NCBI GenBank assembly: GCA_904501965.1
Contig: CAJGCS010000001.1
Coordinates: 1 to 33,481, forward strand
Direction of reading: 5' to 3'
From: an uncultured Bacilli bacterium
GTDB taxonomy: Bacteria > Bacillota_I > Bacilli_A > ML615J-28 > CAG-313
DNA: 33,481 nucleotides
In this document: positions 14,040 through 22,700 of the stretch, piece after piece
Layout of the letters: every line of letters starts with the position of its first letter
Numbering within the stretch: position 1 is the stretch's first letter
Program-made: the position numbers and the translations under genes
Notes under the pieces: generated by a model
Told to the model about the DNA's origin: nothing
Database searches by the model: none
The model's input: only the letters and a program-made list of their open reading frames with translations

Positions 14040-16461
14040 AATTATTAAAATACTATTATTTTTAGTACTTGGTGCTTTAATAACATTTGGATCTTATCAA
14101 AGTGCTAAGGCATGGAATGGTATTGCAACGCTTAAACCTTATACACCTGAGATGGTTGAAATGCGTGCAGTATGGGTTGCAACTGTTTCAAACATTGATT
14201 TTAGAAAACAAGATGGAACAAGCGAAGCTGCAATTAATGATTGGAAAGCTAGATATATAAAAGTTTTAGATAATGCACAAGAAAAAAATCTAAATACAAT
14301 TATTTTCCAAATTAGACCAAATAATGATGCATTCTATCCTTCTAGATATAATCCATGGAGTGAATATTTAGTTGGATATGGTGTTGATCCAGGATGGGAT
14401 CCTCTTGAATGGATGCTTGAAGTTACTCATGAACGTGGTATGGAATTCCATGCATGGCTTAATCCTTATCGTACTTCAACAGCTCATTTAACATTTGACT
14501 TTAAACAAAATGTTGCGGGGACAAATGGTGATTGTATTGTTGATTATGATGAAAAAGCACTTGATACATATAAAGAAACTTTCTTTGGTTCTTTAAAAAC
14601 AAAAGCTGAAGTAAATGGAAAAACTTATGATAATCCAATCTTTGGCGAAGACTTATTACATGATGTTGTACTTGGTGCTGAAGATAAATTTGTATTAAAT
14701 CCTGCATCTGAAAATGTATTAGATCATTTAAACAACACAATTACTGAAATTATTGAAAATTATGATGTTGATGGTATTCATTTTGATGACTACTTCTATC
14801 CAAACGATACAGTTTATAAAGGTGACAAAGCTGAACTAAAAGGCTATACTTTCTCAACAGAACCATATCGTGATATGGAAGATTATAAAGCTTACAAAGA
14901 AAAAGGTGGAAATTTATCAATTTATAATTGGCGCCGTGAAAATATTGATACATTAATTAAAAATTTAAGTGATATCATTCGTGATTTAAATAAAACAAAA
15001 GAAGTTAAATGTTCATTCGGCGTAAGCCCTTGTGCTAGATGGGCACCTAATGAAACTTGTACAGCTTTTGAACGTGGTGCTGAAGGCGGTATGGGCAATG
15101 ACTGTAATAACTATTATGCATATTCTGACCTTTTTGCTGATACAAGAAAATGGGCATTAGAAGAATGGATCGATTATATTGTTCCTCAATGTTATACAAA
15201 TCTTGATAGCGCATATGCAGATATCGTATCTTGGTGGAGTAAAACATTAAAAGATTCAAATACAAAACTATACATTGGCCAAGGTATTTATCAAATACCT
15301 ACTTGGAAAGATAAACTAGAAATGCTTTATCAAGTAAGATATAACCAAAGTTTCGGATATCGTGTAGATGGATATTATTTCTATAACTACACATCAGTTA
15401 TATCTGGCGATGGCGAAAAAGCAATGAATACATTATCAAATGGTATTTGGAAAAGAAATTCGCTAACTCCTACATATGCTGCTTATGAATATTCATCAGA
15501 AGTAAAAGGAAATATAGAAATTACCGATATTATTGAAACTGCAAATGATACTTTAATAATTAATTTTAAAGGCGTTGAAGGTGCTAAGGCATATATGTTA
15601 GTTGAATATGATGGAAATGTTGCGAACCTAGATTTATCTGGCAAAAAATATGTTAACTTAGTATATGGTTCTAATTTACAAATTGAATTTACTCCAGCTG
15701 AAGGAAAAGAATATGTTTTAGTTCCTATTGCAAAAGATAATTCAGTTAAAGAAAATTATACAAAAGTTGATTTAAATATGGTAATTAAAAATAATATCCC
15801 AGAAGTTACTCTTGAAGAAATTCCTTCAGAAGTACTAGCAAAAACTTCAATTGATGTTATTGCTAAGATTAAGGATACTGATAACACTGTATTTGATTAT
15901 GAAGTATTACTTGCGGTAGACTCTGATGAATTTACAAAAGTTGCATCAGGACAAGTTGAAGGTGATACAATAGTTTATACTTGGAAAACATATGTTATTG
16001 CACAGGAAAATATCAGATTTAAAGTAATTGTAAATGATGGAAAAGATAAAGCAGAAGCAATTAGTAATAGTTTCTCAGTTGTTGAAAAAGCTGCACCAGT
16101 AATTTGGAATATTACATATAATTTAGATGGTGGTACAATTACAAATGCTCCAACAACATATGAACAAGGAACTACAACTGCTCTTGTAAATCCGACTAAA
16201 GAAGGATATGAATTTACTGGTTGGTTATTAAATGGCGAGAAAGTAACTAGTATAAATAGCAATCAAACAGGAAATGTTACTCTTCTTGCAACATGGAAAG
16301 AAATAATTAAAGAAGAACCTGTTAATCCAAACCCACAACCACAACCAGGACAAAATGAAAATAAAGGATGTTCATGTGCAAGCTCTAGTGCAGAAATTGT
16401 TGTTTCTACACTTACTGCTGTTTCACTTGCAATTTTAATTTTAAGAAAAAACAGAGGTTAA
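14029..16461 (+). CDS. Second secreted GHL10 glycosidase with InlB repeat and C-terminal tail
   Basis: An 810-residue paralogue of the enzyme at 10446. The signal peptide is cleaved after AKA (26-28). The GHL10 barrel (about 45-470) shows MRAVWVATVSNIDF, QIRPNNDAFYPS, NPWSEY, DVDGIHFDDYFYP (246-258) and PQCYTN. One insertion with ENVLDHLNN precedes the conserved acidic block. Then come Ig-like sandwiches, an InlB B-repeat (about 695-755, with YNLDGGT and GYEFTGW), a short Pro-rich linker and a tail KGCSCASSSAE, hydrophobic helix, RKNRG. The tail is so close to that of the first copy at DNA level that a recent shared origin or conversion is likely. The gene overlaps M19 by 11 bases and is three bases from the next GHL10, so all three are co-transcribed. 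Presumed to act on the outer side of the membrane. Confidence 0.88.
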   Translation: MKNKIIKILLFLVLGALITFGSYQSAKAWNGIATLKPYTPEMVEMRAVWVATVSNIDFRKQDGTSEAAINDWKARYIKVLDNAQEKNLNTIIFQIRPNNDAFYPSRYNPWSEYLVGYGVDPGWDPLEWMLEVTHERGMEFHAWLNPYRTSTAHLTFDFKQNVAGTNGDCIVDYDEKALDTYKETFFGSLKTKAEVNGKTYDNPIFGEDLLHDVVLGAEDKFVLNPASENVLDHLNNTITEIIENYDVDGIHFDDYFYPNDTVYKGDKAELKGYTFSTEPYRDMEDYKAYKEKGGNLSIYNWRRENIDTLIKNLSDIIRDLNKTKEVKCSFGVSPCARWAPNETCTAFERGAEGGMGNDCNNYYAYSDLFADTRKWALEEWIDYIVPQCYTNLDSAYADIVSWWSKTLKDSNTKLYIGQGIYQIPTWKDKLEMLYQVRYNQSFGYRVDGYYFYNYTSVISGDGEKAMNTLSNGIWKRNSLTPTYAAYEYSSEVKGNIEITDIIETANDTLIINFKGVEGAKAYMLVEYDGNVANLDLSGKKYVNLVYGSNLQIEFTPAEGKEYVLVPIAKDNSVKENYTKVDLNMVIKNNIPEVTLEEIPSEVLAKTSIDVIAKIKDTDNTVFDYEVLLAVDSDEFTKVASGQVEGDTIVYTWKTYVIAQENIRFKVIVNDGKDKAEAISNSFSVVEKAAPVIWNITYNLDGGTITNAPTTYEQGTTTALVNPTKEGYEFTGWLLNGEKVTSINSNQTGNVTLLATWKEIIKEEPVNPNPQPQPGQNENKGCSCASSSAEIVVSTLTAVSLAILILRKNRG
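16366..16458 (+). other. C-terminal GCSC sorting-like tail, copy 2
   Basis: GCSCASSSAE, a hydrophobic stretch (IVVSTLTAVSLAILIL) and RKNRG. It matches copy 1 in order and spacing, and shares the exact DNA run GTTTCTACACTTACTGC at the start of the helix. The neighbouring cytoplasmic GHL10 lacks both a signal peptide and this tail, which supports a link to export and anchoring. Confidence 0.65.
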
Positions 16462-16464
16462 AAA

Positions 16465-17730
16465 ATGAAACTAAATAAATTTACACAACCTGGAGAAAAT
16501 GTTAGATATTGGTATAATCAAGAAGAAATTGATATTCCAGAATTTAAATATAACGAAAGTGATTTAAGAGGAGCGTGGGTATCAAATGTTGCTAATATAG
16601 ATACACCAAGAGGATTACCTATAGAAGAATACAAAGCGGCTTTAGATAGAATTATTAATAAAGCGGCTGAATATAATATGAATGCTCTTATATTTCAAGT
16701 ACGTCCTACAAATGATGCTTATTACCCATCAAAACTAAATCCATGGTCTCGTTTTATTACAGGAACTGAAGGACAAGATCCAGGATTTGATGTTTTAGAA
16801 TATGTTATTAATGAAGCTGGCAAAAAAGGAATTCGCATTCATGCATGGATGAATCCTTATCGTGTTGGTATGAAACCTATTGATGAATATGGATCAAAAG
16901 AAGCTTACTTAGAAACTTTATCTGAAAACAACTGGGCTAGACTTCATCCAGAACATACTATTTTAGATGGATTAAATAAAGTTATTTTATCTCCATCTCA
17001 TCCTGAAGTTATTAAATTTGTTACTGACTCAATTATGGAAGTTGTAAATAATTATGATGTTGATGGCGTACATATTGATGACTACTTCTATCCTTATGCA
17101 AAAATAGAAGAAGAAAAAGAAATGGATGACTATTTAAAATATCGTGATACTCCTGAACAATCATTTGATGACTTTAGAAGATCTAATGTTGATAAGATGA
17201 TTAAGAGTATTCATGACGCTATGAAAAATTCGCTTAACAAAAAAGGAAATAAAATCGAATTTGGTATTAGCCCATTCGCGATATATCGTTCTAATATCCT
17301 AATTGATCCTGAAACAGGATGGGAAAAAGGTTCATTCCACTCTAAAGGAGTTCTACAATGTTATTTAGGTTTATATTCTGATATTTATCGTTGGATGAAA
17401 GAAGGATGGATTGACTATGTTGTTCCACAACTTTATTTCCCATTTGAAAGACCTGATGTTACATATCATGATTTAACTGCATGGTGGGCAGAAATTTCAA
17501 AAGAAACTGGCACAAAACTTTATACTGGTAATGCGATTTATCAAATGGGTACTCCTGAAAAGAAAGAATGGCAAAATCCAGATGAAATTAAAAATCAATT
17601 ATCTTTCAATTCAAATTTTGAAAATATTAAAGGTTCAATTTTCTTTACATTTAGAGATTTCTTTGAAGGAGAAAATGAAATTAAAAATAAAGCACTTGAG
17701 TCATTAAAGGCTCTTTGGTGCCAAAAATAG
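16465..17730 (+). CDS. Cytoplasmic GHL10 glycosidase
   Basis: A 421-residue GHL10 enzyme made only of the catalytic barrel. It shows LRGAWVSNVANID (about 34-46), FQVRPTNDAYYPS, NPWSRF, HAWMNPYRVG, DVDGVHIDDYFYP (198-210, acidic D205/D206), GISPFAIYR and VPQLYFP. There is no signal peptide, InlB repeat or C-terminal tail, so unlike its two neighbours it should work inside the cell. This in/out pairing fits a pathway where long chains are cut outside and imported fragments are finished inside. GAGG overlaps the end of the previous gene, three bases separate them, and a strong terminator follows. The substrate is inferred to be the same or a shorter form of that used by the secreted paralogues. 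Confidence 0.87.
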   Translation: MKLNKFTQPGENVRYWYNQEEIDIPEFKYNESDLRGAWVSNVANIDTPRGLPIEEYKAALDRIINKAAEYNMNALIFQVRPTNDAYYPSKLNPWSRFITGTEGQDPGFDVLEYVINEAGKKGIRIHAWMNPYRVGMKPIDEYGSKEAYLETLSENNWARLHPEHTILDGLNKVILSPSHPEVIKFVTDSIMEVVNNYDVDGVHIDDYFYPYAKIEEEKEMDDYLKYRDTPEQSFDDFRRSNVDKMIKSIHDAMKNSLNKKGNKIEFGISPFAIYRSNILIDPETGWEKGSFHSKGVLQCYLGLYSDIYRWMKEGWIDYVVPQLYFPFERPDVTYHDLTAWWAEISKETGTKLYTGNAIYQMGTPEKKEWQNPDEIKNQLSFNSNFENIKGSIFFTFRDFFEGENEIKNKALESLKALWCQK

Positions 17731-17741
17731 TTAAAAATAAG

Positions 17742-17775
17742 TGGTGGTTTTTTATGAAAACCACCATTTTTATTT
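17742..17775 (+). terminator. Strong intrinsic terminator after the cytoplasmic GHL10
   Basis: TGGTGGTTTT (17742-17751) and AAAACCACCA (17757-17766) form a perfect 10-bp stem with loop TTATG, followed by TTTTTATTTT. It separates the M19-GHL10 unit from the GH20 unit. Confidence 0.93.
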
Positions 17776-17855
17776 TCATTTTTAAGGTTAAATTTAAGTA
17801 TATTTTAGTTTTAGAAATTAATAAAAAAATACTTTTTGTTTTTAAGTTGTTTGAC

Positions 17856-17884
17856 TTGAATAAAAACGCTTTCTTTGGTATAAT
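17856..17884 (+). promoter_or_regulatory. Promoter of the GH20-transporter unit
   Basis: TTGAAT (17856-17861), a 17-base spacer, TATAAT (17879-17884). A cre/LacI-type operator fills most of the spacer, so a bound regulator would block RNA polymerase. The start of transcription is expected near 17891, giving a leader of about 45 bases before the ATG at 17936. Confidence 0.82.
17860..17874. promoter_or_regulatory. cre/LacI-type operator in the GH20 promoter
   Basis: ATAAAAACGCTTTCT matches the consensus cre WTGNAANCGNWNNCW at all defined positions but one (A for G at position 3). The centre AAAACGCTTT is a near-palindrome around CG. Because it overlaps the -35 end and the spacer, it should act as a repressor site. 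The LacI/CcpA-like gene at 5193 is the natural candidate to bind it. Confidence 0.68.
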
Positions 17885-17935
17885 AAGTATATCATAGACG
17901 AGTATGTCTTGAACGACTAGAAATGAGGTGACTTT

Positions 17936-19774
17936 ATGTTTAAATCTATTAAAATTGTACCCGTACCAAAAGTATTGAAACTAGAAGATGGGTATTTTAT
18001 TTTGCCTGAAATTGTAACAATTTCTTTCAAAAACTTTGTTAAAGATTTGAATATGTTAAGAGTAATAAAAGCGTTTAGTAAATATTTACCTTCATTCAAA
18101 GTTCAAAACGACTTGTCTTGTGTAAACTTTATTAAAACTGATATTTTAGATAGTGCTTATGAAATCAAAGTAGAAAAAGATCAAATCAATGTTTTTGCAA
18201 GTACTGCATCGGGAATGTTTTACGCTATTCAAACATTAAAACAAATTACTTTTGAAAATAAAGTTAAATGTTGTTATATTAGCGATTACCCTGATTTAAA
18301 AGTCAGAGGGGCAATGCTTGATATAAGTAGAAGTAAAGTTCCTAAGGTAGAAACAATCAAACAGATATTTGATATGCTTGCTTTTTTAAAGTTTAATCAT
18401 GTTGAGTTATATGTTGAAGGATTCTCATATGAATATAAGAGTTTTCCGAATGTCTTAAAAGATGGAAACTATTTAACTGTTGATGAATATAAACTTCTTG
18501 AATCGTATGCGTTTGAAAATTTCTTGGATTTTGTTCCAAATCAAAATGGCTTTGGCCATATGGGTGATTGGCTTCAACTAGATGAGTATAAAGATTTAGC
18601 TGAATGTGTTGACGGATTCACAATCTGGGGTGCATGGCGAAAGACAACAACTTTAAACCCACTTGATGATAGGTCAATTGAACATGTTAAAAAGATGTAT
18701 GCAGATATGATCCCTATTACTAAGTCAAATTATTTCCACATGAATTTTGATGAACCTTATGAGCTTGGACATGGTAAGTCAAAAGAAAAAACTGCTGAGT
18801 CTTCAGTAGAAGATGTATATATTGATTATTTGCATAAACTTTCAAGTGTTGTAAAAGGATATGGAAAAACACCACTTATTTGGGGTGATGTTGTAATTAA
18901 ACATCCCGAAGCAATTAAAAAAATTGATGAAGATATTATCCTAGTCGATTGGGGATACACAAAAACATATCCATTTGAACCACACGCAAAAATGCTTCAT
19001 GAACAAGAAAGAAAGTTCATGTTAGCAGGTGGAACAAGTACTTGGGGAGTTATTACTAGCAGATATCAAGATATGTATGAATCAATTAAAAACTCATGTG
19101 AAAATTCATTTAAATATGGTGGACTTGGTACAATAACTACCGATTGGGGAGATATTGGTCACTTACAATATTTACCTAATTCATATTTGGGATTTATTCA
19201 TGCATCGCTATTTAACTGGAATCAAAGTATTACAGAAGAAGAACATAACGATGTATTTGAAGATGCACTTGAAAAATTTGTTGGTGCTGATGTAAAGGAA
19301 GCTTTATTAAAACTTTCGAGATATACAGAGCTTGAAGGTGAATATAGAGACTATGGAAGTAGATTATTTTATCATATCCTTTGGGCAGAGCACGCACAAA
19401 ATAATGAATCACCACTTGATTTCTTCTTAACAAAGATGAAGAGCAACTATTTAAGTGTTGATTCTCAAAATAAAATATCAGATTTATTAAATGAAGTATA
19501 TGAAAAATTGTTTAAACTAGAAAGCCTTGAAGCAAAAGAATTATTAAATTCAATAAGCTTACTTAAGACTTTACTAGAAATTAATAAAAAGCTTCAAGCT
19601 TCTTGTACTGATTTTAGGAGTGAAATTAGTGCGCTAGATGACTTCGAAGCAAATCATCTTGCTCTTTGGAATAATCGTAACAAAGAAGCAGGTTTTAAAT
19701 TCTCTATTAATCGTATTAAATGGTTAAAACAAATATTAGTTCAAATAGAAATGAAGGGAGACAAAAATGAGTAG
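17936..19774 (+). CDS. Cytoplasmic GH20-family beta-N-acetylhexosaminidase
   Basis: A 612-residue GH20-like enzyme that should release terminal GlcNAc or GalNAc from glycan fragments. The N-terminal GH20b-type domain (about 1-120) ends before the barrel at YPDLKVRGAMLDISR. The catalytic Asp-Glu pair lies in NFDEPYELG (D272, E273), and later aromatic blocks include IWGD and TTDWGDIGH. The C-terminal 150 residues are helical. GH20 uses the substrate acetamido group for catalysis, stabilised by the Asp of this pair. There is no signal peptide, so it acts on imported oligosaccharides. It opens the transporter unit behind the operator-bearing promoter, with GAGGTGA before the ATG, and its end overlaps the binding-protein gene by 8 bases. 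It could replace NagZ in a salvage route. Family sure, exact sugar not. Confidence 0.87.
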   Translation: MFKSIKIVPVPKVLKLEDGYFILPEIVTISFKNFVKDLNMLRVIKAFSKYLPSFKVQNDLSCVNFIKTDILDSAYEIKVEKDQINVFASTASGMFYAIQTLKQITFENKVKCCYISDYPDLKVRGAMLDISRSKVPKVETIKQIFDMLAFLKFNHVELYVEGFSYEYKSFPNVLKDGNYLTVDEYKLLESYAFENFLDFVPNQNGFGHMGDWLQLDEYKDLAECVDGFTIWGAWRKTTTLNPLDDRSIEHVKKMYADMIPITKSNYFHMNFDEPYELGHGKSKEKTAESSVEDVYIDYLHKLSSVVKGYGKTPLIWGDVVIKHPEAIKKIDEDIILVDWGYTKTYPFEPHAKMLHEQERKFMLAGGTSTWGVITSRYQDMYESIKNSCENSFKYGGLGTITTDWGDIGHLQYLPNSYLGFIHASLFNWNQSITEEEHNDVFEDALEKFVGADVKEALLKLSRYTELEGEYRDYGSRLFYHILWAEHAQNNESPLDFFLTKMKSNYLSVDSQNKISDLLNEVYEKLFKLESLEAKELLNSISLLKTLLEINKKLQASCTDFRSEISALDDFEANHLALWNNRNKEAGFKFSINRIKWLKQILVQIEMKGDKNE

Positions 19775-22700
19775 AACTAACTTAAAACACATTAAGCGTA
19801 TATTTACAATCGTTATGGTCGCATGTGCTGGTATCTTAGCCTTCTCTAACTTTAAAGGATTAAATAAAGTTGTTGCAGAAGAAAATCCAGAAATCAGTTT
19901 TGACGATGTATCAACATACGTAGATAATGAATATGATAGTTACTTAGAAGAACAATATTATAATCATGCTGAAAAACAAAAAGAATATACTATTGTTACT
20001 TCTGACATTAATCCTATTAATGCAAGTAACTATCATAAAGAAGGAACAGACATTTATTATAATGGTGATTTTGTTACAATTAAAGCAATTATAAGTAATG
20101 GTTATTTGTTCAAAGAAGAATCAACTTCATATAATTATGATACAGATATATATGAAGTTATTAATATCAATGATATTAATAAAGATGAAGGTGTTTCTTT
20201 AGATTTAATTGCAAGCAAAACAGTTATCTTAAAACAAGATAATGAAGATGGTTCTTCCACTTATTATCGTGAAAATGTAAAACTTGCAAATCTTCAAAAT
20301 GTTAAATTTGACGAAATGCTTCTTCAACAAGATGAAGGTAAAGTTACTTGGGAAGTAGTTGTTCCTAAAGCTGGTTTTTATAACTTAGCTATGAGTTATT
20401 ATCCAATTACAGGTAACAGTTCAAATATTGAAAGAAGTTTAGCAATTAACGGTAAGATTCCATTTGATGGTGCCGACACATTCTCATTCTCAAGAATTTG
20501 GCAAGACCGTGAAAGCTCTTATGAATTTGATGAAAATGGAAATAAAATTGGTTTAAAAACAGACGTTAAAGGAAATGATTTAAAACCTAAACAAGTTGAA
20601 AATCCATATTTAATTTCTTCATATTTTAGAGATGATATGGGATATGTAAATGAACCATATATGTTCTATTTTAATGAAGGTCCAAACTATATTACATTTG
20701 TTTCTGTAAAAGAACCAGTATTAATTGATCAACTAATTCTTGAAGGAAAAACAGTCTATTCAACATGGAAATTTGGAGATATAGATACTAACATTGAAGT
20801 TAACTACAATGATGAAGTTGTTTTCAAAGAAAATATTGTTGTAGAAAACGGACAAGAACGTAAAGTTACTTCATGGTGGATTAATGATAAAGATACAAAA
20901 ATCGAACACAAAGATGTTGAACCAGTTAAAGCATTAAAACAAAAAGGTATTTTAACTTATAAAGAGTATCTTGAATTGCATAAAGATAAAAAGAATGCAA
21001 CTAGTTCACCTGCAAGAATTGAAGCAGAAAATACATTCACAAAATCATCTCCAACACTTTACCCATCAACAGATAGATCAAGTTCACAAACTTATCCATT
21101 CTCATATACTACAACAAAACTTAATGTTATTGGTGGTACAAACTGGCAAGTTTTAGGTGACTGGATCACATGGCAAGTAACAGTTCCAGAAGATGGTTTC
21201 TACAACATTTCAATGCGTGCTAAACAAAATATGGTAAGAGGTATGTACTCAAGCCGTAAAGTTTACATCAATGATGAAATCTTATTCGATGAACTAAATG
21301 ACGTACAATTTAAATACAAAAACAATTGGCAAATCGTTACATTAGGTAATGATACAGAAGACTTCTTATTCTATTTAGAAGCAGGTCAAACTTATACAAT
21401 TAAAATGGAAGTTACTCTTGGACAATATGCACCACTTATCGAAGACTTACAAGTATGTATCGATGAATTAAGTGCAATTTATCGTATGATTATTGCTCAT
21501 ACAACTGTAACTCCTAAAGCTGGTACTGACTACCAACTTAAGAAAAATTTCCCATCACTTGAAAGTGATTTAATTAGAAACCGTGATGAGCTTGTAAGAA
21601 TTTCAAATGAAATTAGTGCAATCTCAGGTGGTAAGAGTGATAAAACAGGTGTAATTGATAACGTAGTTATTCAATTAAAAGACTTCATTAAAGACGTTGA
21701 AATTATTCCTACTCGTCTAAGTACATTTAGTAGTAACGTATCATCACTTGGTACATTACTTAATACATTAAGAGAGTTACCTTTACAACTTGACTGGGTT
21801 TGGGTTCATGCGCCTGAAGAAAAACTTCCAGCCGCAAATGAAAACTTCTTCAGAAAGATTTGGGACTCTGTTGTATCATTCGTTCTTTCATTCTTCCTTG
21901 ACTATTCTTCAATCAGCCAAACTGAAGAACAAGAAATAGTAGGTGAAGTAGTTGATATCGATGTTTGGATGACACTTGGTCGTGACCAAGCAAACGTTAT
22001 CAGAAGTTTGATTGATACGGACTTCGCGAAGAAAAATCCAAATATTCGCGTTGAATTAAAACTAACTGCGGGTGATGTATTATTAAAAGCAACACTTGCA
22101 GGTATTGGGCCAGATGTTGCCTTAAACGTTGATTCATCTTTACCAGTAAACTATGCATTAAGAAATGCAGTTATGGATTTATCAGATCGAATCTATGAAT
22201 ATGAATATAAATTAGAAACAAAAGATGGCAAACTTGCTCTTGGTAAGGATAAATTACCAATCCTTGCTAAAGATTCATCAGGTTCTTATACATATGCTAC
22301 TGATAGTTTAGGTAATAAGGTTATCCAAGCGACTTATTTACTTGCAGAAGATATGAAAAAATCTAGTGATTCATCTTTACCAACAGTTACTGATATTCAA
22401 TTATTTATGAATAGAACTTATCCAACATATTTTGATGCTTTAAGAGAAGAAATTAGATCAAAAGGTGTTGAAGAAAGTGCTGTTGAAAAAGAATTAATAG
22501 TTTTATTAAGCACTGAAGTTGTTATGAAAGCAGGTATGGCAATTCCAACATACTTATATGAATTATATCCTTCAATGTTTAGTGTATTAAGAAATATTGA
22601 CAATTCAAAAATTGTATCTAAACTTGTTAAAGATCAAGACTTCTTAATGATTCCTCAATATACTGATTTTAACTTCTGGGAACAAACAGGTGTTTATAAT

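Noticed and set aside
17715..17897. Open frame of 60 codons after the cytoplasmic GHL10
   Set aside because: It reads through the strong terminator hairpin and its T-run, and the product is a low-complexity Lys/Phe/Ile string without a ribosome binding site.
17896..17909. AGAC/GTCT inverted repeat in the GH20 leader
   Set aside because: Arms of only four bases with an unmatched six-base centre are expected by chance.
19803..19835. Lipobox for the large binding protein (MVAC near residue 20)
   Set aside because: The Cys lies inside the hydrophobic core, the position three before it is Met rather than Leu, and a normal cleavage site (KVVA) follows later. Not excluded, but weaker than an ordinary signal peptide.
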